A stretch of DNA of 33,670 nucleotides from Syntrophaceae bacterium UBA5619 (lineage in GTDB: Bacteria; Desulfobacterota; Syntrophia; Syntrophales; UBA5619), in the NCBI GenBank assembly GCA_002424545.1, contig DIKL01000112.1, forward strand, positions 7,609 through 41,278, read 5' to 3'. The notes under the pieces were generated by a model that was not told the DNA's origin, made no database searches, and was given only the letters and a program-made list of their open reading frames with translations. Shown here piece by piece: positions 23,201 to 30,079 of this stretch. The position numbers and the translations under genes were made by a program. Positions within the stretch are counted from its first letter, which is position 1, and each line of letters starts with the position of its first letter.

Positions 23201-23769
23201 TCGCCGACGATTTCCAGAAAGATCAATGGACAATCCTGGATGATCGGACTCAGAAGATCAAAGACCAGCAACCGGGCCAATCGCAACCGCCCGAATATCT
23301 TGGTACTTCCACGACATCCGGGACCACGACGGTATCCACTGGAAACACGAACACGACGACTTCTTCCGGGAACACGGGCACGACGGGATCCACGACGGGG
23401 TCATCTTCGACGGTTCCTCCCACGACGACCGTTTCATCATCGTCCAAGGACCTGACGGACGTTACGGTCGGTCGGCGGGATGTCACGATCACCGTCTGGG
23501 ACCACGGGAGCGAGGACGGGGATATCATCAACATCTATCTCAACGGGAAGATCCTGAAGAGTAAACTCCGGCTGACCAATAAAAAACAGTCGTTTCGGGT
23601 CAATCTGTCCGGGGGACAGAACAGGTTCGAAGTCGAGGCGGTGAACGAGGGCTCCCAGTCTCCGAACACGGCGACGGTGGAGATTTCCAATGTCACGAAG
23701 GGAAAACCGAGCCAGGTCTACGAGCGGAAAAGCGGGCAGAAGACCAGCATGAATCTGAACGCTCCGTAA
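17299..23769 (+). CDS. Giant secreted mosaic protein: nucleotidyltransferase-like N-terminal module, TSP1-like motif, Ig/PKD-like repeats
   Basis: 2156 residues. There is a Sec signal peptide (cleavage near AFA, 29). The N-terminal module (about 30-690) has IFGS (56-59) and SDFDMR (75-80), a pattern like the hGS...DhD signature of pol-beta nucleotidyltransferases with a long spacer of 16 residues, then mostly helical sequence and several Cys. A Lys/Asp and Gly/Thr-rich linker (about 690-827) follows, then a TSP1-like motif (YSAWGNC, about 833-839), Ig-like domains (about 930-1370), five tandem PKD-like units (1377-1784), a Thr-rich linker, a Big_2-like domain (about 1845-1940), a Ser/Thr linker (about 2003-2050) and a C-terminal beta domain. 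AAAGGA precedes the ATG. The N-terminal module is AT-rich; the rest is GC-rich. It is likely a surface or secreted stalk protein; the function is unknown. Confidence 0.85.
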   Translation: MYPFPSGKLKILCLLSWCFILIFCSQAFALDPDIVKVRNAIKEAVGKSSSNIEIGIFGSHADGKNFISPLKGGSSDFDMRLIFKNVSPDDADALRQWKAFRERLREALAKQYPDEGDLLKIMDKTNVYPPEELMKGVTGRKGALNRFKELNVSPKLTQHSAQGMTEETFKELGGGLYGETTEKATRQAFETKVGKVIGKDASGKVREFLSDITHQAEGRGFYTVKGSGNAASQWIDDALDALKKGNPKGIAKNVERAGILLKGKDLARAPLKESDIALKNAAKEMEAILKEFGDDALDGAALQEFEKRVSSVVSKYGLEDLLKICKADAELLKLFGNPKFEGQVAKGLLWGVGKWGKLRNTLSTLWSKVPEGTTPAVLNVLILTFQAPEQYEKEGALKAALESAIGLATLHQAFGPIGWAQLAATITVSILDVVTDYLKDRIYEFAAGSQSCSDLIAGRYTVKGREAQAVDPILEAKCHEVQEIEELACYTKDEAVVLRLIECHAKNAAKRFQSGGAGEKETEEGIVNALMRKCGRDGSKAGIVIQDWMQAREGFQGELDNFARVFDGSPLKIEARPDPAEIGEKRSVTVRLEADIPNFSEEGAKQALQCLGGKGNRSYVYTRYKWGVNGLLREETTLPFVALEFDKPGDYTIDLAVEVEYSSSDPYIQTRSLSKGGRFILTVHKKDKPQDDKKEGKPGDGDKSSSDDKTGGQKQPPQVQPGDYTKGQIGITGGTGPTGGQAGTTGPTGQTGITTTTQTTGTLGTTQGTGSATGGTQGTTGTTGVSTGTGTGKDTTSGGTDVGKADPGKTDTGKTDLGKTATTTKEPPACTYEYSAWGNCNRATKKWTRTVTAKKPAGCVEKGKPDLEGDCTPPPTAEEKRLAYLNCLCMSAGGSLGGYYGAPDGKPCTTYGPLTGWGAPLPRDPKVIKYCLGSYLGHDATQADIDKATKDIKQENKKFQTPLKLTLTPDKCPVEAQLGDIITFTAGVEGGAPSNTVSWSGDGEAKDRTFTFANSRKPGVHPVSVTVTDEDGTTVTKTCSVRVNAFTVILKVSPAKQKYLIGSTVTLSAEVKSGDAPARGSFVFRWQPHPEVDFGDNFETTGSSASGKLTKIGPVKFWVNLLQKEGDVLRTVGESNQIEAEVVKPEFKLAIAPESPLVGQEVKATVSAPPELDAATIDFWWEYKGNALNPGPLRDNREYTFRPKDTKPVTVTVHGKAKDGGADLGEKQATVTARAYEVSIGEPQRRGPKPKIWNPQVWKSPEWKQGSGLQGEGGLTPGGGLVEVADNQFAVFEDIFVKADVKPTPEKLPLRYDWAIAPSGICGIPGAGQELRLNCSQTGTYTVSLSARDSENVVLGTASRAVGVTVSQDDLDKAKKPRVTLQADKPSLKTGETAVIRAAVQGGKAPYTYRWGEGVEGKGETVNFAPKKSGSQKITVEVTDGAGNKASETLTIKVERAKLEVTLKAAKTEAKLGETIEIKAEAKGGEAPLTYAWGPGLAGKGDSVPFFAKKGGPQTITVEVTDKARQKAKASVEIKVEVPKLEVSLKADKTTLKTGETALIQAIVKGGVPPVTNKWSAGVDAKGEAASFTPKKSGSYKITLDVTDSAKQTVNAAVDLKVEAPKLEVSLKADKTTLKLGETAALQAVIKGGEAPFITRWGSGAEGKGETGRFVADKPGTHKASVDVSDQAGQKATASLDLKVEVPKLEVALTADKPVLKVGEKGTIQAKVKGGMPDYTYQWSSFVSGKGETAAFTPSKTGIYKVWLEVRDKMGTKSTASLDWKVEAEMVSSSKTTGPTTPATTTPTTVVTPPTVPADGKSTTATTTVPTTTGKATTPPPTISPSPVLVMEPASLKIPQGGSAGFRVFMQEKSGKRTDVTNQSTLTVSPGSGIKIDRNGRVTLEKTAVPGTTEPVLATLKQSSGQTLRADGIIRIEGDGKVSSSGGYDPKTDPGRKLITVKPEDLDKAKKIADDFQKDQWTILDDRTQKIKDQQPGQSQPPEYLGTSTTSGTTTVSTGNTNTTTSSGNTGTTGSTTGSSSTVPPTTTVSSSSKDLTDVTVGRRDVTITVWDHGSEDGDIINIYLNGKILKSKLRLTNKKQSFRVNLSGGQNRFEVEAVNEGSQSPNTATVEISNVTKGKPSQVYERKSGQKTSMNLNAP
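19462..19780 (+). repeat. Gly/Thr-rich low-complexity linker
   Basis: It codes for a run of Gly, Thr, Pro and Gln (GPTG, GTTG, TGTGTG units) ending in three near-copies of GKTD (DPGKTDTGKTDLGKT). It separates the N-terminal module from the TSP1-like and Ig-like part and is probably disordered, possibly glycosylated. The base composition rises at its start. Confidence 0.7.
21427..22650 (+). repeat. Five tandem PKD/Ig-like coding repeats
   Basis: Units begin at 21427, 21667, 21913, 22159 and 22405. The first is 240 bp and the next four exactly 246 bp. Each codes for (P/A)(K/R)(L/V)EV(S/T)LKADK, then GETA, then a Trp strand, GKGE, SGxxKITVEVTD and LxxKVE. The strict 246-bp period points to recent tandem duplication. 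The protein units would stack as a rod. Confidence 0.9.
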
Positions 23770-23829
23770 AAACAGAAACAGGGGCTGATATCCCCTCGTA
23801 TGAAAATCATTTTCTCTGAGGTGAGTCTT

Positions 23830-25656
23830 ATGAAGAGATTGCAGGGTTGGGCCATTCTGTGCGTCATGCTGATCGCGCTATCCGGTTGCGCCACGCCGGG
23901 CCAGGAAAGTTTCAACGAGGCGCAAACGTTCCTCGCGCAGAACCGTCTGGAAGAGGCGATCGCCCGGTTGGAACAGGCCATCGTCAAAGAGCCGGATCAA
24001 CCGGAATACAAAAAGGCGCTCCGGGAAGCCAGGGCGCTTCTCGAGAAGAAGCGCCTCGAAGAAAAGAAACGCCGTGCGGATCTGCTTTTTGCGGACGCAG
24101 CGAAGGCTGAGGGTTCCGGAAATTGGGTGCAATCTGTAAAATTGCACCGAGAAGTTAAATCCTTTTATCCCGAGCATCCCGATCTGGCCAATCGCCTCAA
24201 CCGGGCGGAGTCTCAGGGTCTAAACCATTATCGAAGCAAGGCCGATCAGGCGGGAAAAACGGAGGACTGGGGCGAGGCGATCCGGAACCTTGACCTCGCG
24301 CTGGAGATCTCCCCCAATCGACCGGAGTTGATCTCGGCCCTCCAGGAGGCCAAGAAAAAACACACGCCCGCCTATTATCTTTCCCGCGTCGAGACCTTCT
24401 CCCGGCAGAACGCCTGGGACCGGGCATTGGTCTTTGTCCGCAAGGCGAAGGCCGTGGACAAGGACGGAGACCATGCCGAGCAGATCCTGAGTTTCAACCT
24501 GGCGGCGGCGCAGTTTTATATCAATCGGGCATCGAGAGAGAAACGCCGGCTTTATCCCGCCTATGTTGCCGTGACGATGCTGCAAGACGCCAAGAACGAT
24601 CCCCAGGTCCGGGTCCTGACCGACCAGTTGCTCTCGCTGATGTACGCCCAGGCGGAGGCCTATGAAGCGTCCGGTCAGATCGGCAATGCCTTTACCTGGT
24701 ATGACCGGGTCAGCCGGATCGATTCAGAATACAAGGAGGTATTTGCGAAGAACCAGAACCTCCGGGACCGCCTCCGGGAACGCGTGGTTAAAAAGATCGC
24801 CGTGATGGACTTCACCAGCCCCTCCAGCAACGCCGAGGCGGGGAGGATTGTGACGGACAGCCTGCTTTCCTTTCTCACGACCAACGCCACCAGCGACGTG
24901 AAGATTCTGGCCCGGGACGTTATGGGGGCGATCCTCAAGGAGATCGAAATGGGCCAGGCGGGCCTGTACGATATTGAAAGCGCCAAAAAAGCGGGCAAGC
25001 TGAAGGGAACCGATGTATTCATCTTCGGCAGCGTCCTCCAGTACAACGTGGAAAAGCAGACCAGCGAGGGGCAGAAGACGGCCAATGTGGCGGTGGCGAA
25101 AAAGTCGGTGTCCAATCCCGCCTACCAGGCCTGGATGACGAGTCGGAAGGAAGGTTCCGCGGAAGCGGATTTGAAGAATGCCCCGCCGGCAACCATCGAG
25201 GAGGAGATCCGGGAAACGGTGAAATACAAGGTGGGAACGGAAAAGAAAAGGGCCTTTATCCGGATTTCCTACCGGCTCATCGACGTGGAGGGCGGCGAGG
25301 TGATTGCCACGAAAAACCTGCAGAAGGTGAAGGAGATTTCCGACGATTTCTCCGAGGGAGTCGCACAGGCCGTTGCCTATGATCCGCTGAAGCTCCCGGC
25401 GGATACGGAGCTGCTCGATCAGGTCACCCAGGAGATCGTCGCCGATTTGGGAAAGCAGGTCCTCGATTATTTCTCGAGCCCCCAGACGCTCTACAGCCGA
25501 ACGGCGGAGTCGCTGGCCAAGAAGCGGGAATACGAAAAGGCCGTGGAGAGGTATGTGGATGTCTTGACGCTGGAAGAAATGAAAAACATCACCGGTCCGC
25601 TCTCGGCACAGGCAACGCGGGAGATTGACCAGGCTCAGGAACTTCTGGCCAAATAA
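23830..25656 (+). CDS. TPR lipoprotein with CsgG/TolB-N-like domain
   Basis: A 608-residue lipoprotein (MKRLQGWAILCVMLIALSGC, C20). The N-terminal part (about 24-310) is TPR-type helices, including AQTFLAQNRLEEAIARLEQAI and WGEAIRNLDLALEISPNRPEL. A CsgG/FlgO-type domain follows (about 320-420: KKIAVMDFTSP, then LLSFLTT, ILARDVMGAILKEIE, LKGTDVFIFGSV). A Lys/Glu region and a final TPR helix pair (KKREYEKAVERYVDVLTLEEM) end it. CsgG-fold lipoproteins form outer-membrane pores or rings, and FlgO in Vibrio has a related fold. I chose ATG 23830, with GAGGTGA in front; the frame is open back to 23800. It starts 60 bp after the giant gene and may be the outer-membrane partner of that protein. Confidence 0.83.
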   Translation: MKRLQGWAILCVMLIALSGCATPGQESFNEAQTFLAQNRLEEAIARLEQAIVKEPDQPEYKKALREARALLEKKRLEEKKRRADLLFADAAKAEGSGNWVQSVKLHREVKSFYPEHPDLANRLNRAESQGLNHYRSKADQAGKTEDWGEAIRNLDLALEISPNRPELISALQEAKKKHTPAYYLSRVETFSRQNAWDRALVFVRKAKAVDKDGDHAEQILSFNLAAAQFYINRASREKRRLYPAYVAVTMLQDAKNDPQVRVLTDQLLSLMYAQAEAYEASGQIGNAFTWYDRVSRIDSEYKEVFAKNQNLRDRLRERVVKKIAVMDFTSPSSNAEAGRIVTDSLLSFLTTNATSDVKILARDVMGAILKEIEMGQAGLYDIESAKKAGKLKGTDVFIFGSVLQYNVEKQTSEGQKTANVAVAKKSVSNPAYQAWMTSRKEGSAEADLKNAPPATIEEEIRETVKYKVGTEKKRAFIRISYRLIDVEGGEVIATKNLQKVKEISDDFSEGVAQAVAYDPLKLPADTELLDQVTQEIVADLGKQVLDYFSSPQTLYSRTAESLAKKREYEKAVERYVDVLTLEEMKNITGPLSAQATREIDQAQELLAK

Positions 25657-25711
25657 GACATCGTGCCCGAAAGGGAAAGGTCCGTTCTGAGCGTTTCCTG
25701 CTGTCTTTGCC

Positions 25712-26887
25712 TCAGGGGGAGCCGGCGGGAAGGCCCTGTTGCGGTTCGCCCAGCAGGAAGTCCCCCCGCTCGATCCACTCCTTGAGGATGTTGGCGATCT
25801 CCCGCGCTTTGAAGTAACTCGACAGCGGCGCGGTGGAGATCTTCTGTCCGTTCACCGTAATCGAGCCGCTCCGCAGGTCGCGGTAGTTCACCTCTCCGAG
25901 AGACTTGGCCACCCCTTTGGGGTAGTCCATGCTGTAGTCGTAGATCTGGGTAAAGATATCCTCGTCCTTCACCGCCGTGTAGCGGGCCATCTCCTCGTTC
26001 AGGATGGGGATCGGGATTCCGATCCCGACGTAGAGCGAAACGCCGTAACCGAGGATGCTCGCGCCGGCCAGCCACTCCGGGCTCATCTCCTTGAGGTTGC
26101 CGATCGTGGCGATCGTCCCGGCCCCTTCCCGTGGAACCCCGTTTTTTCCCCGACGGACGTTGGGATTGTGCTGCGTCCCCGGCCAGGCGACAAATCCCTG
26201 GGCGCCGCCGAGGAAGATCCGCGTCCCGATGCCGATGGTCTTGTAGTAGGGATCGTTGAACAGCGGACTCAACTGTCCCGACGTCGCGAAATTGGCGTTG
26301 GCCATCCGCGGCCGGAGCACCCCCATGTAGGTGTAGATCGTCTTGTCCGAGACGTTCACGGCGCAGTTGTAGTTCTGATAGGCGTTGCGGGGATTGAAGA
26401 GCATCGCATCGCGGAGGTCGTGGAGGGTGATGTTCCGCTCGTGGCGCCTCGCCGGATAACAGTCGGTCCCGTAACTTTCCGCGCGCAGGCGGATGACGTT
26501 TCCGGCCACCAGATCCTGCAGGACATGACCGCCCCCGTAGTTGAATTCACCGGGATAGACGCTGTTGAGGGGGTCTTCCTCGACCACCTCCGTGGCGCCG
26601 AGATAACAGTCCACGGCGGCAACCCCGCCGTAGGCCGGCACGTCGTTGAGCCAAACCTTCGAGGCGCGGATCTTGGGCGACGTATGGCCGAAGTTCAAAA
26701 AGGCGCCGGAGGAGCACATCGGACTGAAGGTGCCCGTGGTTACCACATCGACCTTCCGGGCCGCCCCCTCGTTTCCGTGCCGCTCCACGATGTCGATCAT
26801 CTCCTCGGCGGTCACGATCACGGCCTTCCCCTGCCGAATCTTCTCGTTGATCTCCTGAAACGTCTTGCCGACCCGGTTTTTCTTCAT
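25712..26887 (-). CDS. DUF39 homocysteine biosynthesis protein (L-aspartate semialdehyde sulfurtransferase family)
   Basis: A 391-residue protein with family features VTTGTFSPMCSSGAFLNFGH (about 50-69, conserved Cys), VPAYGGVAAVDCYLGATE (about 82-99), PGEFNYGGGHVLQDLVAG and GTRIFLGGAQGFVAWPGTQH. In methanogens this family, with a small ferredoxin, makes homocysteine from aspartate semialdehyde and sulfide. It lacks the CBS pair found at the C-terminus of some members. Start ATG 26887 has GAGGTG in front; the frame continues upstream without support. It follows dut on the same strand but is separated by a two-tier hairpin. The partner ferredoxin is not adjacent in this window. Confidence 0.88.
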   Translation of the reverse strand: MKKNRVGKTFQEINEKIRQGKAVIVTAEEMIDIVERHGNEGAARKVDVVTTGTFSPMCSSGAFLNFGHTSPKIRASKVWLNDVPAYGGVAAVDCYLGATEVVEEDPLNSVYPGEFNYGGGHVLQDLVAGNVIRLRAESYGTDCYPARRHERNITLHDLRDAMLFNPRNAYQNYNCAVNVSDKTIYTYMGVLRPRMANANFATSGQLSPLFNDPYYKTIGIGTRIFLGGAQGFVAWPGTQHNPNVRRGKNGVPREGAGTIATIGNLKEMSPEWLAGASILGYGVSLYVGIGIPIPILNEEMARYTAVKDEDIFTQIYDYSMDYPKGVAKSLGEVNYRDLRSGSITVNGQKISTAPLSSYFKAREIANILKEWIERGDFLLGEPQQGLPAGSP

Positions 26888-26902
26888 GCAACACCTCGGG
26901 GT

Positions 26903-26949
26903 AAATCGGGAAAGAGCCCTATTCGACAAATAGGGCTCCGTCCCGATTT
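26903..26949 (-). other. Two-tier hairpin over the dut stop codon
   Basis: The outer stem is AAATCGGGA (26903-26911) with TCCCGATTT (26941-26949); the inner stem is AGCCCTATT (26915-26923) with AATAGGGCT (26929-26937); the loop is five bases. The dut stop codon lies in the outer arm. No good T tract follows on the minus strand, while ATTTATTTT follows on the plus strand. It may act as a minus-strand attenuator or a plus-strand terminator. Confidence 0.6.
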
Positions 26950-27397
26950 ATTTTGTGTGGCCAAACCCCCCGTCATCCCGCTCCGTCGCGGGCAGAGCCT
27001 CGCCGTCGGCCCAGGTCACGCGGCAAACCCGATGCAACACGATCTGGGCGACGCGATCGCCCCGCCGGACGATGAACGGCAACGAGCCGTGGTTGATCAG
27101 AAGCACCCCGATCTCGCCGCGGTAGTCCGCGTCGATCGTTCCCGGCGCGTTGGCCAGCGTTACGCCGTGTTTCAGCGCGAGCCCGCTCCGGGGCCGGATC
27201 TCGGCCTCGTATCCTTCCGGAACCGCCACCACGACGCCCGTCGGGATCAACTTTCTCTCCCCAGGGAGAATCGCCGTCTCTTCGGCAACCGCGGCGGAAA
27301 GATCCATCCCCGCCGCCTGTTCGGTCATATACCCCGGGAGCGGCAAGTCTTCCGTGCCCGGAAGCCTCCGGACGGACACGCGGATCTCTTCTATCAT
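26948..27397 (-). CDS. dut: dUTP diphosphatase
   Basis: A 149-residue trimeric-type dUTPase with all five motifs: AGMDLSA (29-35), PRSGLALKHG (about 69-78), GTIDADYRGE (about 86-95) with the catalytic Asp, RGDRVAQIV (about 111-119) and a C-terminal DDGGFGHT. It cleaves dUTP to dUMP and pyrophosphate. The length is normal. There is no strong Shine-Dalgarno before the ATG, and a 71-bp gap follows pnp, so expression probably depends on read-through from pnp. Confidence 0.95.
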   Translation of the reverse strand: MIEEIRVSVRRLPGTEDLPLPGYMTEQAAGMDLSAAVAEETAILPGERKLIPTGVVVAVPEGYEAEIRPRSGLALKHGVTLANAPGTIDADYRGEIGVLLINHGSLPFIVRRGDRVAQIVLHRVCRVTWADGEALPATERDDGGFGHTK

Positions 27398-27468
27398 AAG
27401 ATGATCTGTTTCAAAATGTTCAAGAAGGAGGCGAGTTCCTTTCCGGATGGCACGCCGGACGGACTCCT

Positions 27469-29592
27469 TTACGGATTGCCGTTCTCGGCCAGCGCTTCCT
27501 TCCGGCTGAGACGGATCTTCCCCTGCTTGTCCACCTCCAGAACCTTCACCTTGACCTCATCCCCTTCCTTGAGGATGTCGGTGACCTTGTTCACCCGCTC
27601 CTTGGCGAGCTGCGAGATGTGCAGGAGCCCTTCCGTTCCCGGCAGGATTTCGACGAAGGCGCCGAAATCGACGATCTTCTTGACCGTTCCGTTATAAATC
27701 TTGCCGACTTCCGCGTCCTCGGTCAGCCACTTCACCATCGCCACGGCCCGCGCGGCGGCTTCCGCGTCGCTGGAGGCGATGGTCACGGTGCCGTCATCCT
27801 CCACATTGATCTCGACCCCCGTCTCCGCGACGATCTGGCGGATGTTCTTCCCGCCGGAGCCGATCACGTCGCGGACCTTCTCGGGCCGCACCTTGACGGT
27901 GGTGATCCGCGGGGCATAGACGGAGATGTCCGGCTTCGGCGTTGAAAGGGTTTCGCGCAGCTTGCCGATGATGAACAGCCGTCCCTCGCGCGCCTGGCTG
28001 AGCGCCTTGCGCAGGACGTCCCCGGTAAGATTGTCGATCTTGATGTCCATCTGCAGCGAGGTGACGCCCTTCTCCGTTCCGCAGACCTTGAAATCCATGT
28101 CGCCGGCATGGTCCTCGTCGCCGAGGATGTCGGAGAGAATGACCACCCGGTCGCCCTCTTTCAGAAGACCCATCGCGATCCCGGCCACCGTGTCCCGGAT
28201 CGGAACGCCCGCGTCCATCAGCGAGAGGCAACCCCCACAGACCGTGGCCATCGAAGAGGAGCCGTTGGAGGACAGGATGTCGGAGACGACCCGGATCGTA
28301 TAGGGAAACGCCTCCTTGGAAGGCAGCACCGGCAGAAGCGCCCGGCGCGACAGCCCGCCGTGGCCGATCTCTCGCCTGCCCGGGCTCCGGAGCGGCTTGG
28401 CCTCGCCGACGCTGTAGGGCGGAAAATTGTAATGGAGAAGGAAGGAGCGCCTCTCCTCCCCGGCGATGTAATCCATCCGCTGCTCGTCATGGGAGGTTCC
28501 CAGCGTGACCGTCACCAGCGCCTGCGTCTCGCCCCGGTTGAACAGCGCCGAACCGTGGGCGCGGGGCAGCAACCCGACCTCGGAGCTGATCGGCCGGATC
28601 TCCGTGGTGGAGCGGCCGTCGATTCTCCGGTTCTCCTTGAGGATCATCTCCCGGAGAATGCGCCTTTCGAGCGATTCGATGATCTCCAGGACCTTGGGCT
28701 TGACGGAGGCATTTTCGGCCGTCAGGATCTGGACGGTATTTTTCCGTACCTCGTCGAGCTTGGCATACCGCTCCATTTTTCGCGCCATGCCGTAGCCTTC
28801 CTGAAGCCCGGCCAGGGCCGCTTCGGAAACCTTTGCCGCCAGGGCCTCGTCTTTCTCCGCCACCGGCTCGGGCCGCTTGGCTTTGCCCGCCTCCGCCCGC
28901 ATGCGGTCCTGAAGGTCGATCACCGGCCGCATCTGCTCGAGGCCGAAGTCGATCGCGTCGACGATGACATCTTCCCCAACCTCCTCCGCCCCGCCTTCCA
29001 TCATCACGAGGTTCACGTCATAGGGCCGGCCCTGCGTCCCCGGGACGATCTTCCGCCCCACGAGGAAGAGATTGAGATCGCTTTTTTCCTGAAGCGCCTG
29101 CGAGGGATTGCAGACAAAGGCGCCCTCCACGCGGCCGACCCGGACCCCGGCAATGGGCCCCTTGAAGGGGATGTCCGAGATTTCGAGCGCGGCGGAGGCC
29201 GCCAGCATCGCCGTCACGTCGGAGTCGTTCTCGTTGTCCAGGGAAAGAACCGACGCCATGAGCTGGGTTTCGTGGAAATAGTGTTTCGGGAACAGCGGAC
29301 GGACGGAACGGTCGATGATCCGCGACGTCAGGATCTCCTTCTCGTTGAGCCGTCCCTCCCGTTTGAAAAAGCCGCCGGGGATCTTCCCCGCGGCATAGGT
29401 CATCTCCTGGTAATCCACGGTCAGGGGAAGAAAATCGACCCCCTCCCGGATCGTCTTCAACGAAACGGCGGTCACCAGCACCACCGTCTCCCCGTATGTC
29501 GCCAGGATGGCGCCGTCCGCCTGCCCCGCGACATAATCCGCCTTGAGGGAGATACTCCTCCCCGCAAAATCCGTACTGAATAGTTTACTCAT
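27469..29592 (-). CDS. pnp: Polyribonucleotide nucleotidyltransferase (PNPase)
   Basis: A 707-residue protein of normal size. Two RNase PH domains (about 1-230 and 310-545) flank a helical linker; the second has FNRGETQ, RSPGRREIGHG and DILGDEDHAGDMDF with the metal-binding Asp residues. A KH domain (about 560-625, VIGSGGKNIRQI) and an S1 domain (about 629-700, FGAFVEILPGTEGLLHIS) follow. It degrades RNA from the 3' end with phosphate. GAGGAAAGT precedes the ATG. A long palindrome lies between rpsO and this start, where the E. coli pnp message is processed by RNase III. Confidence 0.97.
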   Translation of the reverse strand: MSKLFSTDFAGRSISLKADYVAGQADGAILATYGETVVLVTAVSLKTIREGVDFLPLTVDYQEMTYAAGKIPGGFFKREGRLNEKEILTSRIIDRSVRPLFPKHYFHETQLMASVLSLDNENDSDVTAMLAASAALEISDIPFKGPIAGVRVGRVEGAFVCNPSQALQEKSDLNLFLVGRKIVPGTQGRPYDVNLVMMEGGAEEVGEDVIVDAIDFGLEQMRPVIDLQDRMRAEAGKAKRPEPVAEKDEALAAKVSEAALAGLQEGYGMARKMERYAKLDEVRKNTVQILTAENASVKPKVLEIIESLERRILREMILKENRRIDGRSTTEIRPISSEVGLLPRAHGSALFNRGETQALVTVTLGTSHDEQRMDYIAGEERRSFLLHYNFPPYSVGEAKPLRSPGRREIGHGGLSRRALLPVLPSKEAFPYTIRVVSDILSSNGSSSMATVCGGCLSLMDAGVPIRDTVAGIAMGLLKEGDRVVILSDILGDEDHAGDMDFKVCGTEKGVTSLQMDIKIDNLTGDVLRKALSQAREGRLFIIGKLRETLSTPKPDISVYAPRITTVKVRPEKVRDVIGSGGKNIRQIVAETGVEINVEDDGTVTIASSDAEAAARAVAMVKWLTEDAEVGKIYNGTVKKIVDFGAFVEILPGTEGLLHISQLAKERVNKVTDILKEGDEVKVKVLEVDKQGKIRLSRKEALAENGNP

Positions 29593-29633
29593 ACTTTCCT
29601 CTCTAATGGTGGTTTTGCGGCGCAGGGCACAAA

Positions 29634-29727
29634 AGGAGTAAGGAGTAAGAAGCAGGGAGCAACGCGCCGATGAGGGGCCTTCGCCGGCTCCTCGCGCCTT
29701 GCTCCTTCCTTTTTACTTCCTACTCCT
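29634..29727. repeat. Long imperfect palindrome in the rpsO-pnp gap
   Basis: The outer arms 29634-29662 and 29699-29727 match at 24 of 29 positions as inverted copies. The arms are made of GGAGTAA-type units (GGAGTAAGGAGTAAG). Inside is a GC-rich second stem with a TTCG loop (near 29680). It is either an intergenic palindromic element or an RNA hairpin in the pnp leader. It stops 42 bp before the pnp start. Confidence 0.75.
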
Positions 29728-29755
29728 GATCAATCCCCCGCACCTTGCGCCCAGG

Positions 29756-30022
29756 TTACTTCCTGAGCCCGAGACGTTGAATCACCGCCCGATAGCGCTC
29801 CACGTCCTTGTTCTTCACGTAATCCAGAAGCCTCCGCCGCTGGCTCACCAGCTTCAGCAGCCCCCGCCGGGAGTGATGGTCCTTCTTATGGGCCTTGAAA
29901 TGTTCCGTCAGATACTCAATCCTGGCGCTCAGGAGGGCAATCTGGACCTCCGGTGATCCCGTATCCTTTTCGTGCAGCCGATATTTTTCGATGATTCCCG
30001 TTCTCTTTCCTACATCCAACAC
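29756..30022 (-). CDS. rpsO: 30S ribosomal protein S15
   Basis: S15 core motifs: [51 protein letters not shown] and a C-terminal RLGLRK. It binds 16S rRNA in the central domain. I prefer the GTG at 30022 (88 residues). GGGAGG lies nine bases before it, and the residue count before DTGS then matches E. coli. The ATG at 30031 touches the Shine-Dalgarno directly and would give 91 residues. It sits between truB and pnp, the usual order. Confidence 0.95.
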   Translation of the reverse strand: MLDVGKRTGIIEKYRLHEKDTGSPEVQIALLSARIEYLTEHFKAHKKDHHSRRGLLKLVSQRRRLLDYVKNKDVERYRAVIQRLGLRK

Positions 30023-30079
30023 TTGTCTCATCCTCCCTTGTGTCGATCGCTCAACGATCGAGGTCTTTTCGCTCCTCGC

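Noticed and set aside
25739..27697. Plus-strand open frame of 652 codons opposite the DUF39 gene, dut and the pnp end
   Set aside because: It is antisense to well-recognised genes, its composition is Arg/Pro/Gly-rich as expected for the complement of GC-rich codons, and no domain is visible.
28108..29583. Plus-strand open frame of 491 codons opposite pnp
   Set aside because: Antisense shadow of a clear PNPase gene.
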